Below are positions 44,901-53,553 of a stretch of 64,000 bases of DNA, one piece after another. The DNA lies in NCBI GenBank assembly GCA_018266255.1, contig JAFEAT010000003.1:486226-550225 (forward strand), given 5' to 3'. The position numbers were made by a program, and so were the translations under genes. Each line of letters opens with the position of its first letter. Position 1 is the first letter of the stretch. The DNA comes from Cyanobacteria bacterium SZAS-4. Its GTDB lineage: Bacteria > Cyanobacteriota > Vampirovibrionia > Obscuribacterales > Obscuribacteraceae. The notes beneath the pieces are model-generated. The model had not been told where the DNA came from. It was given only the letters and a program-made list of their open reading frames with translations, and did not search any database.

Positions 44901-45515
44901 CTAGGATCCATTTGAACAAGACGCGGTAGCAGTAGTTAAATCCAGATGCACTGGAGTTCTGTCAACTTTGACGTCTTGAATAAACGCTGTCTGTGTAGAC
45001 GTAAGCTCGAAGTCAACTTCATTTAGAGTAGAACCAGGCGGGATTCTGCCATGCCCGGTACCCGTAACTAATGTGAATCGGGTTCCTTGATCGGTTGAAA
45101 TTAGTCCACCATTTGCAACAGTGAAAACTCCGCTTGCACTCCTGCCGTGCGGATCTGTCCAAGACACGTTGACACTAAAATTCGCCGTCGGGATTGGACC
45201 ATCGTTAAGCCCTGACATTGCGAAGGTGAGTTTCTTTTGTAGTTGAACGCCGTTGATGTTTTGGATTCCGGTTTCTGCAAAGGCACCTTCGCATGCGGTC
45301 GGCTGAGTTACCTGCAACTGCACACCGGTTCCCTTGTACGGCTGAGTTGCAAATTGCGCCACAGCCGTCGAGTTACCGCAGCAGTTAACGACGAATTCGC
45401 CAAGTGACAGTGGTCCGTGAATATCGGAATGATTTGGATTGAGATGAGCGGCTTCGCCAGGTTGAACGGCGAACACCAGCAGCGCTGTCACTGCAACTAT
45501 CTTTGACTTCCCCAT
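44901..45515 (-). CDS. Secreted beta-sandwich orphan protein (204 aa)
   Basis: A signal peptide (residues 1-22, ending PGEAA) precedes a Cys-containing N-terminal part (VVNCCGN, PTACEG) and then Ig-like strands (ANFSVNVSWTDPHGRSASGVFTVANGG). AAAGAGGAAG stands before the ATG. Function unknown; probably an extracytoplasmic binding protein. Confidence 0.7.
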   Translation of the reverse strand: MGKSKIVAVTALLVFAVQPGEAAHLNPNHSDIHGPLSLGEFVVNCCGNSTAVAQFATQPYKGTGVQLQVTQPTACEGAFAETGIQNINGVQLQKKLTFAMSGLNDGPIPTANFSVNVSWTDPHGRSASGVFTVANGGLISTDQGTRFTLVTGTGHGRIPPGSTLNEVDFELTSTQTAFIQDVKVDRTPVHLDLTTATASCSNGS

Positions 45516-45933
45516 GGCTTCCTCTTTATTTGAATGTTGTAGATTGAATTTATCACTTTAGTCCCGTTTCGCGTTAGCAACATCTAGTGTTGACGGTCAA
45601 ATTTAAGAACTCTCGTATTGATTTGTAGGAGCTGAAATATAGTCAATTTGTCAATGTTGTGGCGAATCGGCTACGGACTTTGAATAAACTGTAGATGTGC
45701 CAGCAAAAATTCCGGATCAGTAAGTCACTGCATGTAGTGGCAAAGCAAATGTCGCACTAAGACTAAAATCTTGTTGTCGAATCGTAAACTGCAACGGATC
45801 GCAACGAGTCAACAACCGACAAATTTTTGTTTGGGTCGGCGCAATCCGAAACTCATGGCATCGAGCTATAATCGATTTCATCTGTAGAGCGCGTCGATAC
45901 CAATTTTAGGCTTTATTAGCTAAGAGGTGCGAT
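45516..45933. other. Intergenic region before the AAA ATPase
   Basis: No gene is supported here. A TATAAT box at 45867-45872 could serve the AAA gene, but no good -35 stands at normal distance. Several short inverted repeats around GTTGTTG/CAACAAC lie near 45.8 kb. Confidence 0.4.
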
Positions 45934-47310
45934 TTGTGGCTGACTAAATATATATGGCTTGGAAGCCGCAAAGATCACAGTTCTCTGGCTGCCACTGTCT
46001 TGGAAAAGCATTTCGGCGAAGTGCCTAAGAGTGACTTGTTGACGGCGAGTCGTAAGTTCCCACCAACAGCCAGAGCCGACTTACAGCGAGCGCTGGAAGA
46101 GATCTTTGCGAAATTTGGTGCCCGCCCGCTAGGTCTACACCAACAGTTCTCTCATTCCGGAATGACATTCGCGGATCTTCTTGAGACCGGCCATAATGCT
46201 GTATCCGTCGGACCCCTGCAGCATGATGAGATTGACACGGGCGAAGATAGAGCCGTGCGCTGCGTGAAGACCGCTTTGTGGTTGTCGGCAAGCGAAGGCG
46301 TCAAGTTCGCTGTGCTTGTGGCGAACTCTGACCGTTACAGCCAGCCCGAAACAATCGTAGAAGTTGCTGTTGAGGCTGGCGAAACTGGATCCGAGTTTTC
46401 GCGCCAGTTGCTTCAAGACATTGAAAAATTGGTCAGCCGCAGTTTGACGTACAGAGGGAAGGTCATCTCCCTCGAACAAAGTTCAAGATACTCTGGCGAA
46501 GGCGGTACAATTCGGGTGCACAAGCTGCATTCTGTTACGCGAGATCAAGTGATACTTCCGCCAAAGACGCTTCAGCTACTTGAACGCAACGTCATGGACT
46601 TCATCGCCCAACGCGACAAACTGCATGAGCTTGGCATGGCATCCAAGAAAGGTCTTCTTTTTTATGGACCGCCTGGTACAGGCAAAACGCATACGATTCA
46701 CTACCTTGCGAGTCAACTGCCGGAACATACAACTCTGCTTATAACAGCTGGGCAAGTTGGTCTGTTAGAAGAGTATTTTTTGTTGGCGCGATTCATGCAG
46801 CCGGCAATGATTATCATTGAAGACGCCGATTTGATCGCACGCGATCGTGAAACAATGGATAATCCGTGTGCCGAATCCCTGCTGAACAAGCTTCTGAACG
46901 AGATGGACGGATTGCGATCAGATGCTGCGATTTTGTTCGTTCTTACAACAAACAGGGCTGAACATTTGGAACAAGCGCTTGCTTCTCGTCCTGGACGCGT
47001 CGATCAGGCAATCGAATTCCCACTTCCAGACGAAGAAGGGCGGCTCAAGCTCTTGAAACTCTATGCTGGTGAATTGAAGCTGGGCGATGAGGTCATCACT
47101 TCAATCGTTAAGCGAACCGAGGGAGCCAGCGCTGCGTTCATCAAGGAGCTGATGAGACGGGTGGCGCAGTATCACCTGCAAAATGGCAACCAAGATGGGT
47201 TCGCAGAAGACGTCAATCTTGCTCTTGAGGATATGCTGTTCAGTGGTGGCAAATTGAATGTAAAACTATTGGGTGGATCACTGGCAGCGGAACTGGAATC
47301 AGAGTCATAA
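45934..47310 (+). CDS. AAA+ ATPase (458 aa)
   Basis: The C-terminal half is a classical AAA module: Walker A GPPGTGKT near 248, Walker B MIIIEDADLIA near 293, sensor 1 TTNRAEHLEQALASRPGRVD with the arginine-finger region. The 200-residue N-terminal part is unique, with RGKVISLE and KLHSVTRDQVILPPKT joining it to the ATPase. This layout matches single-chain remodelling ATPases of the Bcs1/spastin-like group, as found in several bacterial conflict loci. TTG 45934 after AAGAGGTG is the start. The client is unknown. Confidence 0.9.
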   Translation: MWLTKYIWLGSRKDHSSLAATVLEKHFGEVPKSDLLTASRKFPPTARADLQRALEEIFAKFGARPLGLHQQFSHSGMTFADLLETGHNAVSVGPLQHDEIDTGEDRAVRCVKTALWLSASEGVKFAVLVANSDRYSQPETIVEVAVEAGETGSEFSRQLLQDIEKLVSRSLTYRGKVISLEQSSRYSGEGGTIRVHKLHSVTRDQVILPPKTLQLLERNVMDFIAQRDKLHELGMASKKGLLFYGPPGTGKTHTIHYLASQLPEHTTLLITAGQVGLLEEYFLLARFMQPAMIIIEDADLIARDRETMDNPCAESLLNKLLNEMDGLRSDAAILFVLTTNRAEHLEQALASRPGRVDQAIEFPLPDEEGRLKLLKLYAGELKLGDEVITSIVKRTEGASAAFIKELMRRVAQYHLQNGNQDGFAEDVNLALEDMLFSGGKLNVKLLGGSLAAELESES

Positions 47311-47544
47311 ACAGCTTGGTCTGTTTTTCAATCGAATGGAGCACCACCATCTCACATTCATGGTGCCAACTAATCTTTTATTGGTACCGAGTGCAGTGCT
47401 AGACCGTTAGTCAACATGATGCTTAGGTTTTAGGTTTGCCTCGAATAACATATAGGCGAATCATGACCATGAAGTTAGAAGAAGCTCCATGCAAATCCAA
47501 GTAGAGTGGGTATATTTGATTGTCGACGGCATAAGAAGTGTGAA

Positions 47545-48120
47545 ATGTCCCAACAGATTCAAGTATTGCTCATTGAGCGTGAACGGCACGGCGAGGTGCT
47601 TACAGCATTGAGCAAATGTTCCGATTTGAGGATTGTTGCTGACGAGACTTCGGCACTAACAGTTCTTGGCGAAAAAAGTGTCGATGTCGTGCTGATAGGC
47701 GTTTCTCCACCGGCTTTTGACGGCATCGATGTGACCAAGCAAATCAGAAAGTCGCATCCTACCGCCCGTGTTCTAATGTTTACCACTAATGATTCGCCCA
47801 CTGACATTTTTTCGGCGATGGATGCCGGAGCCGATGGCTATGTTCTGTATCAGAACCTATCAAAGCTTCTAGAAACGGCTGTTAGAAGTGTGAGGATTGG
47901 TCCGGTGTGGCTCGATCCTGGCATCGCCAGTCATGTTTTGAACGCTATCGAACGCGGAACCGTTTCGCCTGGTTCGCGCGTTTTGCAGACAGGCCTCTTA
48001 CGAATACCGCTGATGCCAGACGAGACATCACTCTTGCATGATATAGCTGAATCAAGCTGCAAAGACGGGGTCTGCATGGTTGACCCATCGTTCATAAAAA
48101 AACTGAAGCGATTTGGGTGA
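47545..48120 (+). CDS. Receiver-domain protein lacking the phospho-Asp (191 aa)
   Basis: Residues 5-125 have the response-regulator receiver fold (QVLLIERERHGEVLTAL; VDVVLIGVSPPAFDGIDVTKQIRKS; TARVLMFTTND; SAMDAGADGYVLY). The phosphorylated Asp that should follow VVLI is Gly, and the usual Lys after GY is replaced. It is therefore a pseudo-receiver. The C-terminal 60 residues resemble a shortened LuxR-type HTH (MPDETSLLHDIAES), without its full recognition helix. It probably acts by protein contact; the partner is unknown. Confidence 0.85.
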   Translation: MSQQIQVLLIERERHGEVLTALSKCSDLRIVADETSALTVLGEKSVDVVLIGVSPPAFDGIDVTKQIRKSHPTARVLMFTTNDSPTDIFSAMDAGADGYVLYQNLSKLLETAVRSVRIGPVWLDPGIASHVLNAIERGTVSPGSRVLQTGLLRIPLMPDETSLLHDIAESSCKDGVCMVDPSFIKKLKRFG

Positions 48121-48198
48121 GATGGCTGTGATTGCTGAAATTGGAGCAAGCGCGATTCTATCTAGTATTTGACTGGAGATACCGCACCAATAGTAGTA

Positions 48199-48698
48199 TC
48201 AATCTACTTTCGGATCGTCAGACTCGCGCATCGCAGATAGATTATTTTGCCATTTCACCGAATATAAAGACCAAGCGCCTAAAAAGGTGATGGTCACTCC
48301 TAAGAAAAGCAGGACATAAATCAAAAATTGGGCATCCTGAACTTTTTCAGGGTATGTCAAAATGACGTGGCCGTCGTGCTCAAATTTGTACACTGGCACA
48401 TATTCGGTTACGGGGATAATCGATTCTGATCTTGGTGAAAGCCCTGCTTTGAACGGCTGATTGGCTTTCACAATGCCGGCAATTTCTTCGTAATGAGGCG
48501 TGTGATCGGGTATATGGACGGCATGCCCGACCAGTTGAAATTCTAAGCTCCTGACCACTCCCGAAACTTCTATCAACTCGCTTTCTTTGGGAACGCTGTA
48601 AATCGAACCAAAGCACCAGATGAGAAAGAAAACGCCTAAGCCAATTACGACAAAATGGCATGGCCGATTTTAGTTTGTTTTTTTGCATCGTCAGGCAT
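48199..48698 (-). pseudogene. DUF3592-type membrane protein with a one-base frameshift
   Basis: From ATG 48698 (AAGGA upstream) the frame reads DDAKKQTKIGHAI, breaks at a run of four A/T at 48652-48655, and continues in the next frame as a membrane helix (VVIGLGVFFLIWCFGSIYS) and the DUF3592 body (LIEVSGVVRSLEFQLVG … VPVYKFEHDGHVILTYPE … second helix). Adding one base in the run restores a ~165-residue protein. It is either a recent null mutation, a phase-variable gene or a sequencing error. Confidence 0.7.
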
Positions 48699-48751
48699 GT
48701 TCGAGTCCTTGATGTAATTTGACTACAAATAGGATGTTTGCACAACAACTC

Positions 48752-48892
48752 CAGCTTGTACTTTTTCTTCGAGTGAGGCTGCCTTCGCGCCAGTCGTTCA
48801 AGCGTATTCAATGTTTTGCTTACACCTTCGAAGGTTTCGGAACTGATCTTTTCGCCTCTAAGCAATATTTTCATCACTGTCGCCACTATCAA
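48752..48892 (-). pseudogene. Decayed copy of the 3' part of the PspA/IM30-like gene
   Basis: This stretch aligns with about 43903-44045: ISSETFE-VSKTL-TLER is kept, but frames are broken and the end of the source gene is absent. It fills the gap between the frameshifted DUF3592 gene and the next gene. Confidence 0.7.
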
Positions 48893-48903
48893 AGCTAACG
48901 ATT

Positions 48904-49782
48904 TTAAGAATTACAGCGCTCAGCATTTTCCATAACTGCCAAACTCTGTCCGATCATGTCCAACGAGGATTTTAACCGTGTTGGCACCCAAGAGAATCCA
49001 CTTTTTTGTAGTGAAAGTCGTTCTCCTGCCAATTTGCAAACTTGGTTTAAAAGATACCAAAAACGTCCAAAATAGTAACCAGCGTATGGTTCGAACAAAA
49101 TCCAGTCATCATTTAGTTTGAACATTTGGGGTCCCGCATAAACTGGCCTTGGTTCCCTTCCGACCACAGTTCTGAAAACAACTTTTATTCCAGATGGAAA
49201 GGTGGCGTAACCAACTTCAACGTCCTTTTCAAAGTGTGTGAGGTCATCGCGAAAATCGCGACTTTCGTCGAACCAATCCGCCGATGCTATCAGGTCAGTA
49301 AGTTCCTTTCCGAGCAAAGTTTGTACCTGAGTGGGTTTGTTCTTAGCTTTGTTTCTGAGTGTATGAAAGGAATCACTAAGCTGATCGGACTTTTCTCCTG
49401 CGCTGTTTAACGATTTTGCAATAGAGTCGAAGAGCGACCGCATCTCCACATGGAACGCGTGGATGTCGGTTTCGATATAAGCCTGCCAATCGTCCTCTGG
49501 AAGAATTGATGCTTGCCATTGCGACGTCAGCCATTTGATTTTATGCAGAATAGTTATGATCGCATCAAAAGAGTTCTTTAGAATGAACATACGCTTGCAA
49601 AAGTGATCTCCCCGGAGACCAAAACCGGGCCAATTGGGATCTTGATACGGCATCACTCTATTTACTTCGCCCAAGCCTAAGTAGTAGAAAAACTCGCCCG
49701 CTTCTGGCATCGTTCTAGCATTGTCTTCCAGTATGTGTCGAAGCTCTTTGATTGCAACTTCATGTCGAGGGTCTTCTTGCAT
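48904..49782 (-). CDS. Orphan protein with HEPN-like RX4H motif (292 aa)
   Basis: A helical protein with a C-terminal strand part. Near residue 180 the sequence DWFDESRDFRDDLTHFEK holds RDDLTH, an R-X4-H pattern in the setting typical of HEPN RNases (aromatic, then R, then polar, then H). Many HEPN proteins act in defence or toxin systems; here the assignment rests on this motif only. ATG 49782 is chosen over an upstream TTG. It lies at the left border of the defence-type block. Confidence 0.65.
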   Translation of the reverse strand: MQEDPRHEVAIKELRHILEDNARTMPEAGEFFYYLGLGEVNRVMPYQDPNWPGFGLRGDHFCKRMFILKNSFDAIITILHKIKWLTSQWQASILPEDDWQAYIETDIHAFHVEMRSLFDSIAKSLNSAGEKSDQLSDSFHTLRNKAKNKPTQVQTLLGKELTDLIASADWFDESRDFRDDLTHFEKDVEVGYATFPSGIKVVFRTVVGREPRPVYAGPQMFKLNDDWILFEPYAGYYFGRFWYLLNQVCKLAGERLSLQKSGFSWVPTRLKSSLDMIGQSLAVMENAERCNS

Positions 49783-49885
49783 CAATCGCTTATCCCTGTT
49801 CCGTTGGAAAATATTCTAAATAGAGTCATAAGCAAGAACTTTAGAAGCCACTACGGTGCGCAAAAAATGCAACATCAACTTCGGG

Positions 49886-51139
49886 TTACGCCTGAGTTGC
49901 CACTTGTGGTGCACCTGGCGGATCTCCAGCAGCCTTTTCCGAATGTAAAATTGCGTCGAGGATCTTTTCAAATTCTGAAACTGAATCTTCCCATCTTAGG
50001 CAAGAAGACAACTTATCTCTGATAAATCGCGCATGTTCATTCGCTGCTTCTCGGTCTGAAATGATTTGTTTCATGCGACTAGCCCATTTCGTGCATGTAT
50101 CATCATCTGCACTTGAGGTTAAAATCATCGGGTCGGCATGAGAACTTAGCCTCTCTCGAATCACCTCGGCCAAACCGCTACTCGCACTAATTAAAACTGG
50201 AACTCCTGCGCTGAGCGCTTCCAGACCGACAAGACCGAAGCCCTCTACTTTCGAAGGCATTAACAGCATTGTTGCTTGTCGTAGATGACTTCTCATATCT
50301 CCTTCATCGCTGGAGTATTCATATACCTGAACGCTGTGCTCTGGTAAACCCGTCTGCATTGCTAAAAGCTTTTGCTTAAGCGCATCACCTTTACCAGCTT
50401 CCGCTCCTCGTACGATGAGAACACAACAATCGCTTGTTTTAGGTTCGAGACTGACTTTCAATTCAGCAAATGCTTTGATTGCTAAGTCCAGTCCCTTGAG
50501 TTCAAAGTCCTCTGCACGACCGAGGATTAGGATCTGAATTTCTGCGATTACTTTGCGTTTTTCCTGGGAGGCATCACCGCAACCAGGATTTAGAATATGC
50601 ATTGGGCTTCTGAGTTCTGCACCATAAGCAGGTGCCTCGAACTTCCGATGCAGTCGTGGACCAATCGTGACTGTGAGATCAGCTTTTCGAGCTCGTTCCA
50701 ATTGAGCTTTCACCTTTTCATGAGCTCTTGCCGAAGAGCCTTCAGAGTTCTTTGGCCACTCAATCTCTTCTGGTGCAGTGTGAATCACAAATACCCGTTT
50801 CGCTCTCGGATAATAGATTTCTGCAAGTGCGTGGGCTGCAGACCCAGTAATGTGTTCATGACCAATAATCACGTCGGGATCGAATTCACCGGGTGGCTTC
50901 AAACACAAACGGCAACAAAGTGGTAGTCCTGGTATATCTGGAGCCACTATCAAATCGACCTTGCGATTCCTGGCGTTGTCTATTTCTGTTTGGGTAGCGT
51001 AAGGAACGTAGCAGACAACTTTGTGTCCCGCGACAGCTAGACCGATGCAGAGTTCACGGTTGAGGGTGGACAGCCCACCTTTTCGTGAGGACCACTCGCT
51101 ATTCAAGGCTAAAACTTGAATCGGTTCCACTCGAGTCAC
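49886..51139 (-). CDS. GT4-family glycosyltransferase (417 aa)
   Basis: GT-B fold: N-terminal GGLSTLNRELCIGLAVAGHKV with the donor-side E-----G--E motif MPSKVEGFGLVGLEALSAGVPV near residue 300 and the KG-D-A linker region ELKGLDLAIKAFAEL. These retaining enzymes move sugars from nucleotide donors. GTG 51139 abuts the stop of the TPR gene, so the two are coupled. In such pairs with TPR proteins near STAND NTPases, the glycosyltransferase has been proposed as a defence effector; inference only. Confidence 0.88.
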   Translation of the reverse strand: MTRVEPIQVLALNSEWSSRKGGLSTLNRELCIGLAVAGHKVVCYVPYATQTEIDNARNRKVDLIVAPDIPGLPLCCRLCLKPPGEFDPDVIIGHEHITGSAAHALAEIYYPRAKRVFVIHTAPEEIEWPKNSEGSSARAHEKVKAQLERARKADLTVTIGPRLHRKFEAPAYGAELRSPMHILNPGCGDASQEKRKVIAEIQILILGRAEDFELKGLDLAIKAFAELKVSLEPKTSDCCVLIVRGAEAGKGDALKQKLLAMQTGLPEHSVQVYEYSSDEGDMRSHLRQATMLLMPSKVEGFGLVGLEALSAGVPVLISASSGLAEVIRERLSSHADPMILTSSADDDTCTKWASRMKQIISDREAANEHARFIRDKLSSCLRWEDSVSEFEKILDAILHSEKAAGDPPGAPQVATQA

Positions 51140-52702
51140 CTATTTGTCTATTTTTGCGAGTTTTTTTGTAACATCCACGGCATCAGGATGGTCTGCACCA
51201 AAAGTGGTTTCGTAGGCTGCAAGAGCTCTCGCATAAAGATTTAATGCATCATCGCGTTTTCCAGTGCGTAAATACAAATTGCCAAGTTTCGATTCAAGAT
51301 CGGCAACACCAGGGTGCCCTGGCCCAAACCAACTGATTTTGAAATCTAAAGCTCTTTTGAAATGATCGGCTGCCTTTTCGTCGTCATTCATCACGAGGTA
51401 GATATTTGCGATTCGTTCAAGAACAGATGATTTGTCCAAGTAAAGTATCAATTCTTCGCCCGGCAGTTGTTCAAGAACGTCGAGATATTCTTGTAACGCG
51501 TCTCCAAACAATTCGGATTTGATTAGTGCTTCAGCAACTTCAACTTTCAGCAGCAAGAGAGATGGATGGTCTGTGCCGTATGCTCGACTTATGATGTCGA
51601 TTGCCTGTTGGAAATGACATAGCGCGGAACTTTGATCGTTCAACTCTATCATCAGAAATGCAAGTCTCTGGTGATAGCCAGCTTTGTCAATCGTCTTTTG
51701 ATTTGCCTTGTCCAGAAGTGAAATAGCCTTCTCTAAATATTTTTGCGCGGATAGGTGGTCTCTTTCTTCGATTTTGATGTCAGCGAGTTTTCTATTAAGA
51801 CTGGCTATTTGTGAAGCATCTAATTTTTCATTCCTTGATAGTGCATCGATAGCACATTGTAGGTCGAGAGCCGCTTGACTGAAGTTTCCTTGAACAGCTT
51901 CAGCTGTAGCCTTCTTCTCATAAACCGCGGAAAGGTCTTCATCGCTTATCGACCATTCCTTCGCGTTCGATTTGGCAAGCAGCTCATTCACTGATGCCAT
52001 GGATTTTGAATACTCACCCAACATTAGATAAGCGGCAGCTAAATCGAGTTGGGCAGCAATGAGTCGGGAATCATCGGGTGTTAAGCCAGCTCTTCGATAC
52101 AGTAGGATGGATTTTTCCAATTGTGCTATCGCGTTGGCTATTTGCCCGTTGCCTAGAAATAAGACTCCGAGTTGCCGATGAGATGTACCTATTGTTGGCA
52201 AATCGTCTCGAGCATTGGAGCGCGCGTTAATAGCCGCTTCATAGTACTCCACAGCTTTAGGAAATCGATTTGTTTGTTGATAGAGGAGAGCTATGCGTTC
52301 AGTCAAAAGTGCAATTTCTTGATGGCGCGGTTTTTCGTCTCTAACTAAGGAACTCCACGCCTTCATAAACATTTCTTCGGCTGCATCGTAAAATTTAAGT
52401 TCGCTCAGACAAATTGCAGCGCGAGTTTGTGCGCCTGTAATTTGCTCATCGTAATCAGGAATTGATAAAGCAGAGTAAATCTGCAAAGCCTTCTGTGTGT
52501 AGAGTTCTGCTTCACGAAATTGCGAATCTTTGTAAAATGCCAAGCTAAGAACGTCGTACAAATTTGCTACGTACAGTTGATTGATATCTTCTCCCAGTGA
52601 CATTTGTGAAGCCACCAGATTGAGGCACAGCGCTTGAGCTTCGCCTAACTGGTTTGCCTTTATTAGCTTGACAAGATTTTTGTGTTCTTTTGCCCAATCC
52701 AT
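51140..52702 (-). CDS. Tetratricopeptide (TPR) protein (520 aa)
   Basis: About ten TPR units, mostly of the 42-residue kinesin-light-chain type (FREAELYTQKALQIYSAL; KAVEYYEAAINARSNA; KAADHFKRALDFKISWFGPGHPGVADLESKLGNLYLRTGK). No enzyme domain or signal peptide. It likely recognises or scaffolds a partner protein. It directly precedes the GT4 gene, and the two probably form one functional unit. Confidence 0.92.
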   Translation of the reverse strand: MDWAKEHKNLVKLIKANQLGEAQALCLNLVASQMSLGEDINQLYVANLYDVLSLAFYKDSQFREAELYTQKALQIYSALSIPDYDEQITGAQTRAAICLSELKFYDAAEEMFMKAWSSLVRDEKPRHQEIALLTERIALLYQQTNRFPKAVEYYEAAINARSNARDDLPTIGTSHRQLGVLFLGNGQIANAIAQLEKSILLYRRAGLTPDDSRLIAAQLDLAAAYLMLGEYSKSMASVNELLAKSNAKEWSISDEDLSAVYEKKATAEAVQGNFSQAALDLQCAIDALSRNEKLDASQIASLNRKLADIKIEERDHLSAQKYLEKAISLLDKANQKTIDKAGYHQRLAFLMIELNDQSSALCHFQQAIDIISRAYGTDHPSLLLLKVEVAEALIKSELFGDALQEYLDVLEQLPGEELILYLDKSSVLERIANIYLVMNDDEKAADHFKRALDFKISWFGPGHPGVADLESKLGNLYLRTGKRDDALNLYARALAAYETTFGADHPDAVDVTKKLAKIDK

Positions 52703-52899
52703 GCTCGCGTTTGCCTGTTGATTAGTCTATTCTTTGTACCACGATCAAAGCGGTCGTGAACACTTGTTTCATTCCCGTCCAAGAGACTCTAAACTCGTCG
52801 CTCGATTTTGGAATGAAAAGCGCCGGGTCGTACATTGTTGCACTGCATATGGTGCACATTGCTATATATACTATTTGAGTCAACGTCGTTGCCTTAGTC

Positions 52900-53388
52900 T
52901 TGGAGGTTCGCAGGTTGGTGCTGGTGTGCCCAAGGGGGACTGTGAATCCTGTTCCCGTGCTAATAACGTCAGATGGCTATCTGAACGAATCCGGCGTTTA
53001 TGATCACTCCTTCGACGAGCACGTTAATTTTCGTTTGCCTTGCGAGTGGATTGCCCGGACGCTTGGACTGCATTGGAATGGGGAGGCTGGTTTCACCGAC
53101 AAAAACGGGCGAGTGGTAGTGTTCGATCCATCCTACGGGGGAAAGTCTATCTCTCAGCTGATGATGGATAAACAAACTTTGCAGCATTTACTCAAATTGA
53201 AGAATCTTGATGTTATCTGGAGCGTCCAAGGGAGGAAGTGTATTGTTGGCGAATCACATGAGTGCTTCGCCGGCCAGCTGGAGATGGAAGCGATATGTCG
53301 CCTTAAAAACGGAAAATTAGTCGGCTCAATGAGATACTTATTTTTTGATTCTAGAAGAAAGATAAGACTAGCTGAGCGTCAATTATGA
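52900..53388 (+). pseudogene. C-terminal remnant of a larger protein (about 160 codons)
   Basis: Only a weak TTG is available as start, and the frame opens right after a stop. The content looks like the C-terminal domain of a large protein: VNPVPVLITSDGYLNESGVYD, LPCEWIARTLGLHWNG, VVVFDPSYGGKSISQLMM, DVIWSVQGRKCIVGES. Similar tails end large ATP-binding proteins found in bacterial islands (from memory). The rest is missing upstream, so this is probably a truncated gene on the border of the island. Confidence 0.55.
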
Positions 53389-53553
53389 TTAAGTCCGCAC
53401 TTTCGTTCATGCAAAATGTTCAAATGAATTCGCTGCTTGTCTTCTATACTTCTGTCGCCTGAAAACATCATTAGTTCATTCAATTCGATGCACTGTGCGA
53501 TGCACTGTCACAGTGGGTGTGACACTATATTTGGTTGCGGACGAGTTCATTTT

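Noticed and set aside
48380..48892. Frame of 170 codons spanning the PspA-like relic and the DUF3592 gene
   Set aside because: It crosses a decayed copy and the wrong frame of DUF3592; its parts are explained by two pseudogenes.
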